The notes under the pieces: generated by a model
What the model saw: only the letters and a program-made list of their open reading frames with translations
Database searches by the model: none
What the model was told of the DNA's origin: nothing
NCBI GenBank assembly: GCA_964602475.1
Contig: CAZRRN010000023.1
Span: 1 to 46,477, forward strand
DNA: 46,477 bases
Reading direction: 5' to 3'
Origin: SZUA-448 sp964602475
GTDB lineage: Bacteria; Bacillota; Clostridia; Lachnospirales; Lachnospiraceae
In this document: piece by piece, positions 26,495-34,731 of the stretch
Layout: every line of letters starts with the position of its first letter
How positions within the stretch are numbered: the stretch's first letter is position 1
Translations under genes and position numbers: made by a program

Positions 26495-26854
26495 TCATCG
26501 GTACAGATATGTATCCAGTGCCAGACTAATTAGAAGTGCCCTGTCTATGCGTCTGATAATATCGGTCTCAAGATGACAGATTTTTTCCTTGAGGCGGGAC
26601 TTATCAATTGTCCTCACCTGTTCTAATAATATCACGGAATCCTTTATAATACCATACTTTTCTGCTGATATTTCAACATGAGTCGGTAATTTTGCTTTAT
26701 TCATCCGTGAAGTTACCGCTGCACAGATCACGGTAGGACTGTGTTTATTACCGGTATCATTCTGAACAATAAGTACCGGACGGATTCCACCCTGCTCCGA
26801 CCCGATGACCGGTCGAAGGTCTGCATAAAAAATATCGCCTCGTCTGATTAACAT
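26495..26854 (-). CDS. mazF: MazF/PemK-family endoribonuclease (NdoA-like)
   Basis: MazF toxins cut single-stranded mRNA at short motifs; in Bacillus the orthologue is NdoA, encoded after alr and its antitoxin gene. The 119-residue protein has the family's RRGDIFYADLRPVIGSEQGG opening, RPVLIVQND, TVICAAVTSR and LEQVRTIDKSRL. The start at 26854 has GGAG eight bases upstream; a GTG three codons earlier is weaker. It lies 128 bases after alr, but no antitoxin gene fits between them. The antitoxin may be elsewhere, or the family member may not act as a toxin. Confidence 0.92.
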   Translation of the reverse strand: MLIRRGDIFYADLRPVIGSEQGGIRPVLIVQNDTGNKHSPTVICAAVTSRMNKAKLPTHVEISAEKYGIIKDSVILLEQVRTIDKSRLKEKICHLETDIIRRIDRALLISLALDTYLYR

Positions 26855-26982
26855 AGAATACACTCCATTCGAATATAGTTTCAGTTATAATTATTCCCAT
26901 ATTCTTCTGTTGTATTCTTTATTTAATTTCACTTCTGACGATTCTTAACTTTTGTTTTGCCCCATGATGAGCCTGTTTGTAA

Positions 26983-28140
26983 TCAGACTCCTCTACGTTC
27001 TTCCACCTGTTTCCCATCGCGAAAATATACTCTCGGAATACGTTTTCCAACATCACAGACAAATTCATAATTAAATGAACATGCATAGCGGGATAATTCT
27101 TCAACACTGATTGCTTCATATCCGTCTTTCCCAAGCAGGGTTACTTCGTCGTCCTGCCTTGCTTCAGGAATTCCGCTTACATCCACCATAAACTGATCCA
27201 TACAGACTCTTCCCAGTATCGGAGCAAATTTACCGTGAATCAGAACTCTTCCCTTCGAAGACAGCAATCTCGGATAGCCATCTCCATATCCAACCGGAAT
27301 CGTAGCGATTCTCATTGAATGCTCCGTTACATAAGTACCGTTATAACTGATTCCGCATCCAGCAGGAACTTCTTTTATATATGCAATATGTGTCTTCAGT
27401 TCCATCGCAGGAGTCAGCATAATCCGATTCTTTTGAACTTCTTCAGACGGATACAATCCATAGGTACAGATTCCGCAGCGCACCATATCAAGGTTATATT
27501 CCGGAAGATCAATAATAGCAGCACTGTTTGACACATGTCTTGTTCGGAAGGTAATTCCCTTTGCCTCTAGCCGGCTTAACATATCAATAAACCGTTCGTA
27601 CTGAATTCTTGTAGCATCCTTTTCAATCTCGTCTGCTTTAGCAAAATGTGTAAATATTCCATCTAAAACCAGATTGGATAGCTTAGATATTTTAATTATT
27701 TCATTCAGGCTTTCGTCACTCACCGAAAATCCGATTCTACTCATCCCTGTATCGATTTTAATATGAATAAAAGCTTTCTTTCCGGCTTTTTTTGCCGCTT
27801 CATTCAACGCCTCAGCTGTCTCATATTGAAAAATTGTCTGAATAATATCATACTCTATAATCTCATCATATAACTCTTTTGCAGAATATCCGAGAATCAG
27901 AATCGGTTTTTTGATTCCTGCCTTACGAAGTTCTATTCCTTCTTCGACAATTGCAACTCCGAATGCATCCGCCTGGTTATTCAACGTCTTCGCAATCGGC
28001 ACAGCACCATGTCCATATCCGTCGGCCTTAAGAACAATCATCAGTTTCGTTCCCGGATTTAAGGCTTTTTTTACCTCTTCGATATTGCTGTCAACTGCAT
28101 TTAAATTAATATCTGCACATACTCTATAATACTGTTTCAT
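26983..28140 (-). CDS. alr: Alanine racemase
   Basis: Alr interconverts L- and D-alanine with pyridoxal phosphate and supplies D-alanine for peptidoglycan. The cofactor lysine K38 is in VLKADGYGHGA, and the second catalytic base Y266 is in CGISYNGTY. The remaining family motifs are present (HIKIDTGMSRIGF, NSAAIID, GYGDGYPR, GRVCMDQFMVDV). The 385-residue length is normal. The start shares one base with the stop of nnr (TAATG), so the two are translationally coupled. A GGAG site lies in the end of nnr. Confidence 0.97.
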   Translation of the reverse strand: MKQYYRVCADINLNAVDSNIEEVKKALNPGTKLMIVLKADGYGHGAVPIAKTLNNQADAFGVAIVEEGIELRKAGIKKPILILGYSAKELYDEIIEYDIIQTIFQYETAEALNEAAKKAGKKAFIHIKIDTGMSRIGFSVSDESLNEIIKISKLSNLVLDGIFTHFAKADEIEKDATRIQYERFIDMLSRLEAKGITFRTRHVSNSAAIIDLPEYNLDMVRCGICTYGLYPSEEVQKNRIMLTPAMELKTHIAYIKEVPAGCGISYNGTYVTEHSMRIATIPVGYGDGYPRLLSSKGRVLIHGKFAPILGRVCMDQFMVDVSGIPEARQDDEVTLLGKDGYEAISVEELSRYACSFNYEFVCDVGKRIPRVYFRDGKQVEERRGV

Positions 28141-29678
28141 TACATTTCTCCTTCACAGAAAAGCTTTTGCAGCTGTTCAATGATATCTCCCGCCATCATG
28201 GCACGGGAAGAAACTATTCTGGATGCCTTGTCACCGGCTGTAGCATGAACAAACACTCCCATTGCGGCAGCAGCAAAGCTATCCGCCCCTCCTGCTGCAA
28301 ATCCCGCAATGATTCCAGTCAGTACATCTCCGCTTCCACCGGTTGCCATTCCGTTATTTCCTGTCAGGTTTATCATCATTTGGTTGTGACAGACAATCAG
28401 TGTTCTGGCATCTTTACATACAAAAACCTGACGCGTTAATGATGCATATTTTTCTGCAATCGATATACCTGCTGATTTTATTGTCTGTAGGTCTATCCCC
28501 GTTAGTCTGGACAATTCCAGTAAATGAGGGGTTAATATTGTATTTTCAGGAAGTATACAATTAAGAACCTCAAGACGCTCCTCCAGACCTTTTTTACCTC
28601 TTTGATCCAGTTCATTTGCAAGCAGGTTAATTGCATCAGCATCAAGTATAATCCTTTTTATTTTATATAACAACACTGTATATATTGTAAAAAGTGCTTT
28701 ATTATCCATTCCAAGTCCCGGACCGATTGCTATAACATCCGCCCATTCGCAGTATTTCTTCAACTCTTCCTCATAATTCTCAGAAGTATTTACTGAAACC
28801 ATTGCTTCCGGCAATTTCACACGGATAACAGCAGCACTCTTTTCTGATGTTATTACTCGAACAAGACCTGCTCCACTGCGGTAAGCAGCCAGCGCGGTCA
28901 TGCAGCATGCTCCGGACATTTCTCCAAATCCTGCAATGATTAGAATTTTTCCGTAGCTTCCTTTATTAGAATCGGCTTTACGCTTCGGCAATGTCAACTC
29001 ATTCATTTTTTCATATGCAGTCATTACAGTTCTGCTATCCGTCGGTGTAAAAAATCCAATTTCACATATTTTAATATTCCCGGCATATTCTGCTCCCGGA
29101 TACAAGAATAATCCAGGCTTTCCATAACCGAAGGTAATTGTACAGTCTGCTCTTACAGCACATCCGAGTACTTTTCCTGTATCAGGATGTATTCCGGATG
29201 GAATATCTACCGCTATTACAGTTACCTCTGCTTCATTAATTTGATCAATAATTGTATGAAACGGTTCAGCTACTTCCTTTGACAAACCGATTCCAAACAT
29301 TGCATCAAGTATAACAGTATATTCGGCTATATGAAATTCTGTTCTTATCTGCACTTCTGCTCTTTCTGCAAGAAGCCTTTGTTTTTTACATAACTCCGTT
29401 TCTTTTTGAAGAGAGTTCTGTGTACTTCCGAGCACAGGATATATATCACAGCAATACCCCCTCTGGGTAAGAATCCTTGCTGCAGCCATTCCGTCTCCGC
29501 CGTTATTCCCGTTTCCGCATACCGCACAGATTTTCTCGGTTTTTGATACTCTTGCAGTCACCTCCTGTACAAGCTCCATGGCTGCGCGTTCCATCAGTAC
29601 CATACCTGGAACACCGGCTATATCCATTGTATAGCAGTCAATTCTTTTATGTTCTTCCGCACTTTTAATCGTAATCAT
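28140..29678 (-). CDS. nnr: Bifunctional NAD(P)H-hydrate epimerase / ADP-dependent dehydratase
   Basis: This enzyme repairs hydrated NAD(P)H. The N-terminal YjeF_N epimerase domain (about residues 1-215) shows VLMERAAMEL and CGNGNNGGDGMAAARIL, and the C-terminal kinase-like dehydratase domain (about 225-505) shows KGSYGKILIIAGFGEMSGA, IAIGPGLGMD, NTILTPHLLELSRL and the catalytic NGMATGGSGDVLTGIIAGF. The 512-residue length is that of the fused form. The start at 29678 was chosen because AAGGGA lies upstream and the family starts near here; an upstream in-frame start at 29729 runs through a small hairpin. It follows rex and precedes alr. Confidence 0.95.
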   Translation of the reverse strand: MITIKSAEEHKRIDCYTMDIAGVPGMVLMERAAMELVQEVTARVSKTEKICAVCGNGNNGGDGMAAARILTQRGYCCDIYPVLGSTQNSLQKETELCKKQRLLAERAEVQIRTEFHIAEYTVILDAMFGIGLSKEVAEPFHTIIDQINEAEVTVIAVDIPSGIHPDTGKVLGCAVRADCTITFGYGKPGLFLYPGAEYAGNIKICEIGFFTPTDSRTVMTAYEKMNELTLPKRKADSNKGSYGKILIIAGFGEMSGACCMTALAAYRSGAGLVRVITSEKSAAVIRVKLPEAMVSVNTSENYEEELKKYCEWADVIAIGPGLGMDNKALFTIYTVLLYKIKRIILDADAINLLANELDQRGKKGLEERLEVLNCILPENTILTPHLLELSRLTGIDLQTIKSAGISIAEKYASLTRQVFVCKDARTLIVCHNQMMINLTGNNGMATGGSGDVLTGIIAGFAAGGADSFAAAAMGVFVHATAGDKASRIVSSRAMMAGDIIEQLQKLFCEGEM

Positions 29679-29753
29679 ATTTCCCTTAGTTTCTGTGCGT
29701 CTTTCAGCACATCTCAAGTTACAACGCAATTTGTCTGAAATCGTCGGTAATAT

Positions 29754-30419
29754 TTAATTATCGTCGCTCTGGTTCTTTTCGTTTATCTGATTATTATTGC
29801 ATCTGATATTATAGGACAACTGCATCAGGCTTTCAGAAAGATGAACATTTTGCACTGTTACACTTTTAGGCAGGTGTAGATCTGTCGGTGCAAAATTCCA
29901 GATTGCCTTTACACCATCATCCGATAATTCCGCTGCAACAGCAGGGGCATATTCTTTCGGAATTGTAAGAACCGCTATATGTACAGAATTTTTTTTAACA
30001 TATTCTTTTAAGTAACTCATTTCATATATTTCTATATTTCGTATTTTTTTACCGATTACCATAGGATTTACATCAAACATCGCACGGACATAAAATCCGC
30101 TGTGTTCAAAATCGGAATAATTAGCCAGAGCAAGACCGACATTGCCTGCTCCGATTATAATAATATCATATATTCTATCCAATCCAAGAATTTTTCCGAT
30201 CTCTTTATGCAGAAGTTCAACATTATATCCGTAGCCCTGTTGCCCGAATCCTCCGAAATTATTTAAATCCTGACGAATCTGAGATGCTGTAACATGCATC
30301 CGTTCACTTAATTCCTTTGAGGAAATCCGAACAACATCATTTTCTAATAAATCCCCAAGATACCGATAATATCGCGGCAGACGTTTTATTACCGCAGAAG
30401 AGATTTCTTTTTCCTGCAT
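29754..30419 (-). CDS. rex: Redox-sensing transcriptional repressor Rex
   Basis: Rex senses the NADH/NAD+ ratio and represses fermentation and redox genes in Gram-positive bacteria. The 221-residue protein has an N-terminal winged helix (VIKRLPRYYRYLGDL; SSKELSERMHVTASQIRQDL; FGGFGQQGYGY) and a Rossmann domain (IIIIGAGNVGLALANY), ending with the NFAPTDLHLP and VHLSESLMQLSY segments of the family. The start at 30419 has GGAGAT at a good distance; the start at 30440 is less likely. A TATAAT box at 30456-30461 overlaps the serA terminator and may be part of its own promoter. No Rex operator was recognised nearby. Confidence 0.95.
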   Translation of the reverse strand: MQEKEISSAVIKRLPRYYRYLGDLLENDVVRISSKELSERMHVTASQIRQDLNNFGGFGQQGYGYNVELLHKEIGKILGLDRIYDIIIIGAGNVGLALANYSDFEHSGFYVRAMFDVNPMVIGKKIRNIEIYEMSYLKEYVKKNSVHIAVLTIPKEYAPAVAAELSDDGVKAIWNFAPTDLHLPKSVTVQNVHLSESLMQLSYNIRCNNNQINEKNQSDDN

Positions 30420-30460
30420 AATAATCTCCATTTCTGTCAAAAGAATAAAGGTAAGATTAT

Positions 30461-30484
30461 AAAAGGCTGCGATTGCCGCAGCCT
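30461..30484 (-). terminator. Rho-independent terminator after serA
   Basis: On the minus strand, AGGCTGCG / CGCAGCCT (8-base stem, 5-base loop) is followed by TTTAT, 13 bases after the serA stop. The T-tract runs into a TATAAT sequence 37-42 bases before the rex start. Confidence 0.8.
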
Positions 30485-30497
30485 CTTAAGTCTTCTT

Positions 30498-31679
30498 TTA
30501 AGCAATAACTCTAACCTTAAGCACACCGTCAATTGCTTCAAGCTTTTGTAATGTTTCCGTTGACACGGAACCGCTGATATCAAGAACCGTATAAGCAAAA
30601 TCTCCACGACTCTTGTTAACCATATTATCAATATTTACATTCTGCACTGAAAATAATCCGGTAAACTGTGTCAGCATATTCGGAATATTTTTGTGATGAA
30701 TCGTTATTCTGGCTCCTGCCGGCAAATCTCCTGCATCAAGTGCCGGATAATTTACCGAGTTTTTAATATTGCCCTTCTCAAGATATTCCATTAATTCATT
30801 TACTGCCATTACAGCACAGTTATCTTCAGATTCTTCCGTCGATGCTCCAAGATGCGGTACTGCAATCACACCTTCCATATTAACGGTTTTCGCATTCGGA
30901 AAATCAGTTACATATTTTGCAACCTTACCGGACTTCAATGCTTCTTCCATTGCTTCATCATCAACCAGAAGATCCCGTGCAAAGTTTAATATGATGACTC
31001 CATCTTTCATTTTGGAAAGTGCCGCCTTGTCAATCATCTTATTGGTGTTTATTTCAGGATCGTCATTTTTAACAAGAGGTGTATGTACTGTAATATAATC
31101 GCAGACTGCATATATTTCATCCCTTGTCTTAACATGGTTCACTTCTCTTGAAAGTGTCCAGGCATTATCTACTGAAATAAACGGATCACATCCGTAAACT
31201 TCCATTCCTAAACGTTTTGCGGCATTAGCAACAATAACACCAATTGCTCCAAGTCCGATTACGCCAAGCTTTTTGCCCTGTACTTCTTTTCCTGCAAATT
31301 TTGATTTTCCTTTTTCTACAAGCTTTGCAACATCCGGATCGTCTTTTATAGTCTGAACCCAGTTAATTCCTCCGACAATATCACGAGACGCAAGCATCAT
31401 ACCTGCTATCACAAGCTCTTTTACACCGTTTGCATTTGCACCCGGAGTATTAAATACTACAATACCCTTTTCTGCACAACGATCCAGCGGAATATTATTC
31501 GTTCCCGCACCGGCTCTTGCAACAGCAAGAAGGTTCTTAGAAAATTCCATTTCATGCATTACCGCACTTCTTACAAGAATTGCGTCTGCATCGGTAGCAG
31601 AATCGGTTGCCTTGTAAGTATCATCGAACTGATCCAGACCGACTTTTGCAATCGGATTTAAGCATTTATACTGAAACAT
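30498..31679 (-). CDS. serA: D-3-phosphoglycerate dehydrogenase
   Basis: SerA oxidises 3-phosphoglycerate with NAD in the first step of serine synthesis. The 393-residue protein has the split catalytic domain, the NAD-binding Rossmann core (LGVIGLGAIGVIVANAAKRL, then YGCDPF), the catalytic-region segment NFARDLLVDDEAM and the active-site His segment AVPHLGASTEESEDNC, followed by a C-terminal ACT domain from about residue 320 that usually senses serine. Length matches the shorter single-ACT form. It lies 45 bases downstream of serC, and the pair forms a serine operon ending at the terminator at 30461-30484. Confidence 0.96.
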   Translation of the reverse strand: MFQYKCLNPIAKVGLDQFDDTYKATDSATDADAILVRSAVMHEMEFSKNLLAVARAGAGTNNIPLDRCAEKGIVVFNTPGANANGVKELVIAGMMLASRDIVGGINWVQTIKDDPDVAKLVEKGKSKFAGKEVQGKKLGVIGLGAIGVIVANAAKRLGMEVYGCDPFISVDNAWTLSREVNHVKTRDEIYAVCDYITVHTPLVKNDDPEINTNKMIDKAALSKMKDGVIILNFARDLLVDDEAMEEALKSGKVAKYVTDFPNAKTVNMEGVIAVPHLGASTEESEDNCAVMAVNELMEYLEKGNIKNSVNYPALDAGDLPAGARITIHHKNIPNMLTQFTGLFSVQNVNIDNMVNKSRGDFAYTVLDISGSVSTETLQKLEAIDGVLKVRVIA

Positions 31680-31724
31680 TATTTCTCCGTTCTGCGCACT
31701 TCTAAATCTGCGCCATTTGATTAA

Positions 31725-32807
31725 TTAAAGGTTTTCTGCTTCGAACTTTTTCATAAATGCAACAAGTGCTTCAACGCCTTCCTTCGGCATTGCATTATAG
31801 ATACTTGCACGCATACCGCCAACACTTCTGTGACCTTTCAGATTCTCAAAACCGGCAGCTTTCGATTCTTTCACAAACTATGCATCTAATTCTTCATTGC
31901 CGGTAACAAACGGCACATTCATGATGGAGCGGTCTTCCTTACGGACAGTACCTTTGAACAGCTTGCTGCTGTCAAGATAATCGTAGAGGATTTTAGCCTT
32001 TTCAATATTCTTTTTCTGGATTGCTTCCAGTCCGCCGATTTTTTTCAGCCACTTGAAAACCTTTCCGCAAATGTAAATACCGTAAGCAGGAGGAGTATTA
32101 TACATTGATCCGTTATCTGCATGTGTTTTATATTTCAACATGGTAGGTGTTCCCGGTAGAGTATCCTCAGTAATCAAATCTTCACGAATAATTACAATCA
32201 CTACACCGGCAGGACCGATATTCTTCTGAACTCCTCCGTAAATAACCGCATACTTCGATACATCAACAGGCTCGGAAAGGAAACATGAAGAAACATCCGC
32301 AACCAGATCCTTTCCTTTTGTATTCGGAAGATTCCAGAACTTAGTTCCGTAAATAGTATTGTTCTCGCAAATATATACATAATCTGCATCATCATCAATC
32401 TTTAAATCGGAGCAGTCAGGAATGTAAGAAAATGTTTTATCCGCAGAAGATGCAATTACATTTGCTTTCCCATAGATAGCACCCTCCTGAGCAGCTTTCT
32501 TTGCCCACTGACCGGTGACAATATAATCAGCGACCTTATTCTTCATTAAATTCATCGGGATCATAGCAAACTGCTGTGATGCACCTCCCTGAAGGAACAG
32601 AACCTTATAATTATCCGGAATCTTCATCAAATCCCGTAAATCCTGTTCTGCAGTATCAATAATTGACTGATAAGCCTTAGATCGGTGACTCATCTCCATA
32701 ACGGACATTCCTGTACCGTTATAATCCATCATTTCATCTGCGGCTTCCTGCAGTACTTCCTCCGGCAAGACAGCGGGACCTGCCGAAAAATTATAAACTC
32801 TCGCCAT
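31725..32807 (-). pseudogene. serC: Phosphoserine aminotransferase interrupted by an in-frame TAG
   Basis: SerC converts 3-phosphohydroxypyruvate to phosphoserine with pyridoxal phosphate. The reading frame is full length for the family (360 codons to the TAA at 31725-31727) but codon 310 is TAG (31878-31880). Before it: FSAGPAVLPEEVLQ, FLQGGASQQFAMIPMN, DVSSCFLSEPVDVSKYAVIYGGVQKN in two adjoining motifs. After it, still in frame: FVKESKAAGFENLKGHRSVG and GMRASIYNAMP, the conserved phosphate-binding end. Most family members have Lys at this position (ELDAKF), so one AAG-to-TAG change explains it. Truncated to 309 residues it should be impaired. A true mutation, a sequencing error or suppression are all possible; pilT and the YIP1-like gene use TAG as a normal stop. 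Confidence 0.85.
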
Positions 32808-32869
32808 GCTAAACTTCCTCCTTGGATTTTATCTCTGTAATACCCCATTGCATTAACGCTTTAACATGC

Positions 32870-32898
32870 ATTATAAGACTCTGTTAAAAAATCGTCAA
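32870..32898 (-). promoter_or_regulatory. Sigma-A promoter of serC-serA
   Basis: On the minus strand, TTGACG, a 17-base spacer and a perfect TATAAT lie about 63 bases before the serC start, which has an AAGGAGG site. An intact promoter argues that the serC interruption is recent. Confidence 0.85.
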
Positions 32899-32960
32899 TA
32901 TAAAAAAACAAATTTAATAAGATTTTGTATGTTTATACAATATATAATGATATTTATAAT

Positions 32961-34583
32961 CTAATCTTTTGGGATTTCACAGTCAATTACGATCGGCTCT
33001 TTCATTGACAAAGCCTTTATCAGGACTTTATCGACATCTTCAATGCTTTTGATTCTTAGCGCTTTTATCCCAAGAGCTTCTGCTAATTTTACAAAATCCA
33101 GTGCATCACAGAATTCTGTCTGTGAATACCTTCCCTCATATTCAGTCTTCTGCCACTGATAGACAAGACCTAGTACCTGATTATCAAATACAAGCTGAAT
33201 AACCGGAATCTTATGACGATATGCCGTTAAAAGCTCATTCATATTCATACGAAAGCAGCCGTCCCCGGCAATGTTGATTACGGTTTTATCCGGGCATCCA
33301 AGCTTTGCTCCTATCGCAGCCGAAAGACCATAACCCATGGTTCCGAGTCCTCCCGAAGTCAGAAACTTACCACAATGACGAAATCTGTAAAATCCTGCAG
33401 CCCACATCTGGTGCTGCCCAACCTCGGTTGTAATTATCGCTTCTCCGTTTGTTAGCTGATATAACCGTTCTATAATATATGGACCGGTCAGTTTTCCGTT
33501 ACTGCCTACGCTTCGGCAGTATTTAACCGGAAAGTCATTTTCTGTGTTCAGATTCATTACCTGCTTCATCCACTGCGGATGAGCCAACTGATCCATGGAA
33601 GAGATAATCTGTCGTAAACAAGATCGTATATCACCAATCAGCGCATAATCAGTCATAATATTTTTATTTATCTCAGCAGGATCGATATCTATCTGTAGTA
33701 TTTTTGCTTCCGGTGCAAACGCAGAAGCCTCGCCTGTCATTCTGTCACTGAAACGGATTCCCAGAGCAAGCAGCATATCACATTCTCGAACTGCATTATT
33801 AGCCTGTTTGGTTCCGTACATTCCAAGCATTCCGAGATACCTGCTGCTTTCTTCATCAAATATCCCTTTCCCCATTAGAGAAACTGTAACAGGGGCGTCC
33901 AGAAGCTCTGCCAGTTTTTTTATTTCTTCTTCAGCTCCTGATGCTGCTGCTCCGCCTCCCGCTAATATAACCGGTCTTTTTGCCTGTTTCAGATAACGGA
34001 TTGTTTCCATTATTTCAGACCTGCCAAGCTTCCCTACTTGATTCTCTTTCAGAATCGTCTTTGGTTCATATTCTGCATTCTCAGTCAATACATTCTTGGT
34101 AATATCAAGAATGACCGGACCCTTTCTTCCTGATGATGCAATCAGAAAAGCTCGTCGAATGGATGGAGCAAGCTGTTCAATTTCTTTAATAATAAATCCA
34201 TGCTTGGTAACAGGCATGGTAATACCGGTTATATCAACTTCTTGAAAGCTGTCCTTCCCAAGCAGTTCTTTTTCAACATTGCAGGTCAGCGCAACAACAG
34301 ATACCGAATCCATATATGCTGTTGCAATTCCTGTTACCAGATTTGTCGCGCCCGGTCCGCTTGTTGCTATACAGACTCCTACTTTTCCGGTTGCTCTGGC
34401 ATAGCCGTCCGCAGCATGAGCCGCTCCCTGTTCATGAGAGGTCAGGATATGACGTATTCTGTCTTTTTGCTTATACAGTTCATCATATATTCCAAGCACA
34501 GAGCTGCCTGGGTAACCGAACACTGTATCTACTCCCTGTTCTCTTAAGCATTCAATTATAATCTGTGCCCCGTTCATCAGCAT
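32961..34583 (-). CDS. ilvB: Acetolactate synthase large subunit
   Basis: This enzyme joins two pyruvates, or pyruvate and 2-oxobutyrate, in branched-chain amino acid synthesis, using thiamine diphosphate. The catalytic glutamate E51 is in TSHEQGAAHAADGYARATGK, and the cofactor-binding motif is GDGCFRMNMNELLTA. The 540-residue length is typical. ASGPGATN, GGGAAASGAEEE and QVLGLVYQWQ also fit the family. No regulatory subunit gene (ilvN/ilvH) lies next to it. It may be unregulated, or use a small subunit encoded elsewhere; a catabolic acetolactate synthase is an alternative. It has its own promoter. Confidence 0.9.
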   Translation of the reverse strand: MLMNGAQIIIECLREQGVDTVFGYPGSSVLGIYDELYKQKDRIRHILTSHEQGAAHAADGYARATGKVGVCIATSGPGATNLVTGIATAYMDSVSVVALTCNVEKELLGKDSFQEVDITGITMPVTKHGFIIKEIEQLAPSIRRAFLIASSGRKGPVILDITKNVLTENAEYEPKTILKENQVGKLGRSEIMETIRYLKQAKRPVILAGGGAAASGAEEEIKKLAELLDAPVTVSLMGKGIFDEESSRYLGMLGMYGTKQANNAVRECDMLLALGIRFSDRMTGEASAFAPEAKILQIDIDPAEINKNIMTDYALIGDIRSCLRQIISSMDQLAHPQWMKQVMNLNTENDFPVKYCRSVGSNGKLTGPYIIERLYQLTNGEAIITTEVGQHQMWAAGFYRFRHCGKFLTSGGLGTMGYGLSAAIGAKLGCPDKTVINIAGDGCFRMNMNELLTAYRHKIPVIQLVFDNQVLGLVYQWQKTEYEGRYSQTEFCDALDFVKLAEALGIKALRIKSIEDVDKVLIKALSMKEPIVIDCEIPKD

Positions 34584-34624
34584 AGCGAATAGTCCTTATC
34601 ATTTTCTATGAAATACTTGTATCA

Positions 34625-34653
34625 TTTATAACATGAACTTTTTACTAATTCAA
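34625..34653 (-). promoter_or_regulatory. Sigma-A promoter of ilvB
   Basis: On the minus strand, TTGAAT, a 17-base spacer and TATAAA, with an extended TGT before the -10, lie about 42 bases upstream of the start. It sits just after the GH3 terminator. No T-box leader could fit in this short interval. Confidence 0.7.
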
Positions 34654-34693
34654 GTATAAACACTTTATTTTTCACAGTATGCTCTTTTTATGT

Positions 34694-34724
34694 AAAAAAA
34701 CCCGAAGATTTTTATCTCTCCGGG
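34694..34724 (-). terminator. Rho-independent terminator after GH3
   Basis: On the minus strand, CCCGGAGA pairs with TCTTCGGG (one G-U) around an 8-base loop and is followed by TTTTTTT, seven bases after the GH3 stop codon. Confidence 0.85.
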
Positions 34725-34731
34725 GTAAATC

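Noticed and set aside
26919..27134. Short minus-strand frame overlapping the end of alr as a MazF antitoxin
   Set aside because: Most of it is an alternative frame of alr, with no antitoxin-like sequence and no suitable ribosome binding site.
30456..30484. Full rex promoter with TATAAT at 30456-30461
   Set aside because: The -10 is perfect but the -35 position falls in the serA terminator stem (AGGCTG), a poor match; mentioned under rex but not listed as a feature.
31878..31880. Pyrrolysine or general amber reassignment at the serC TAG
   Set aside because: SerC is not a pyrrolysine protein, pilT and the YIP1-like gene at 15121 end in TAG, and no pyl genes are in the window. Kept only as a remote option.
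32922..32945. Terminator after ilvB formed by TTGTAT / ATACAA
   Set aside because: Only a 6-base AT-only stem with no clear U-tract; too weak to call.
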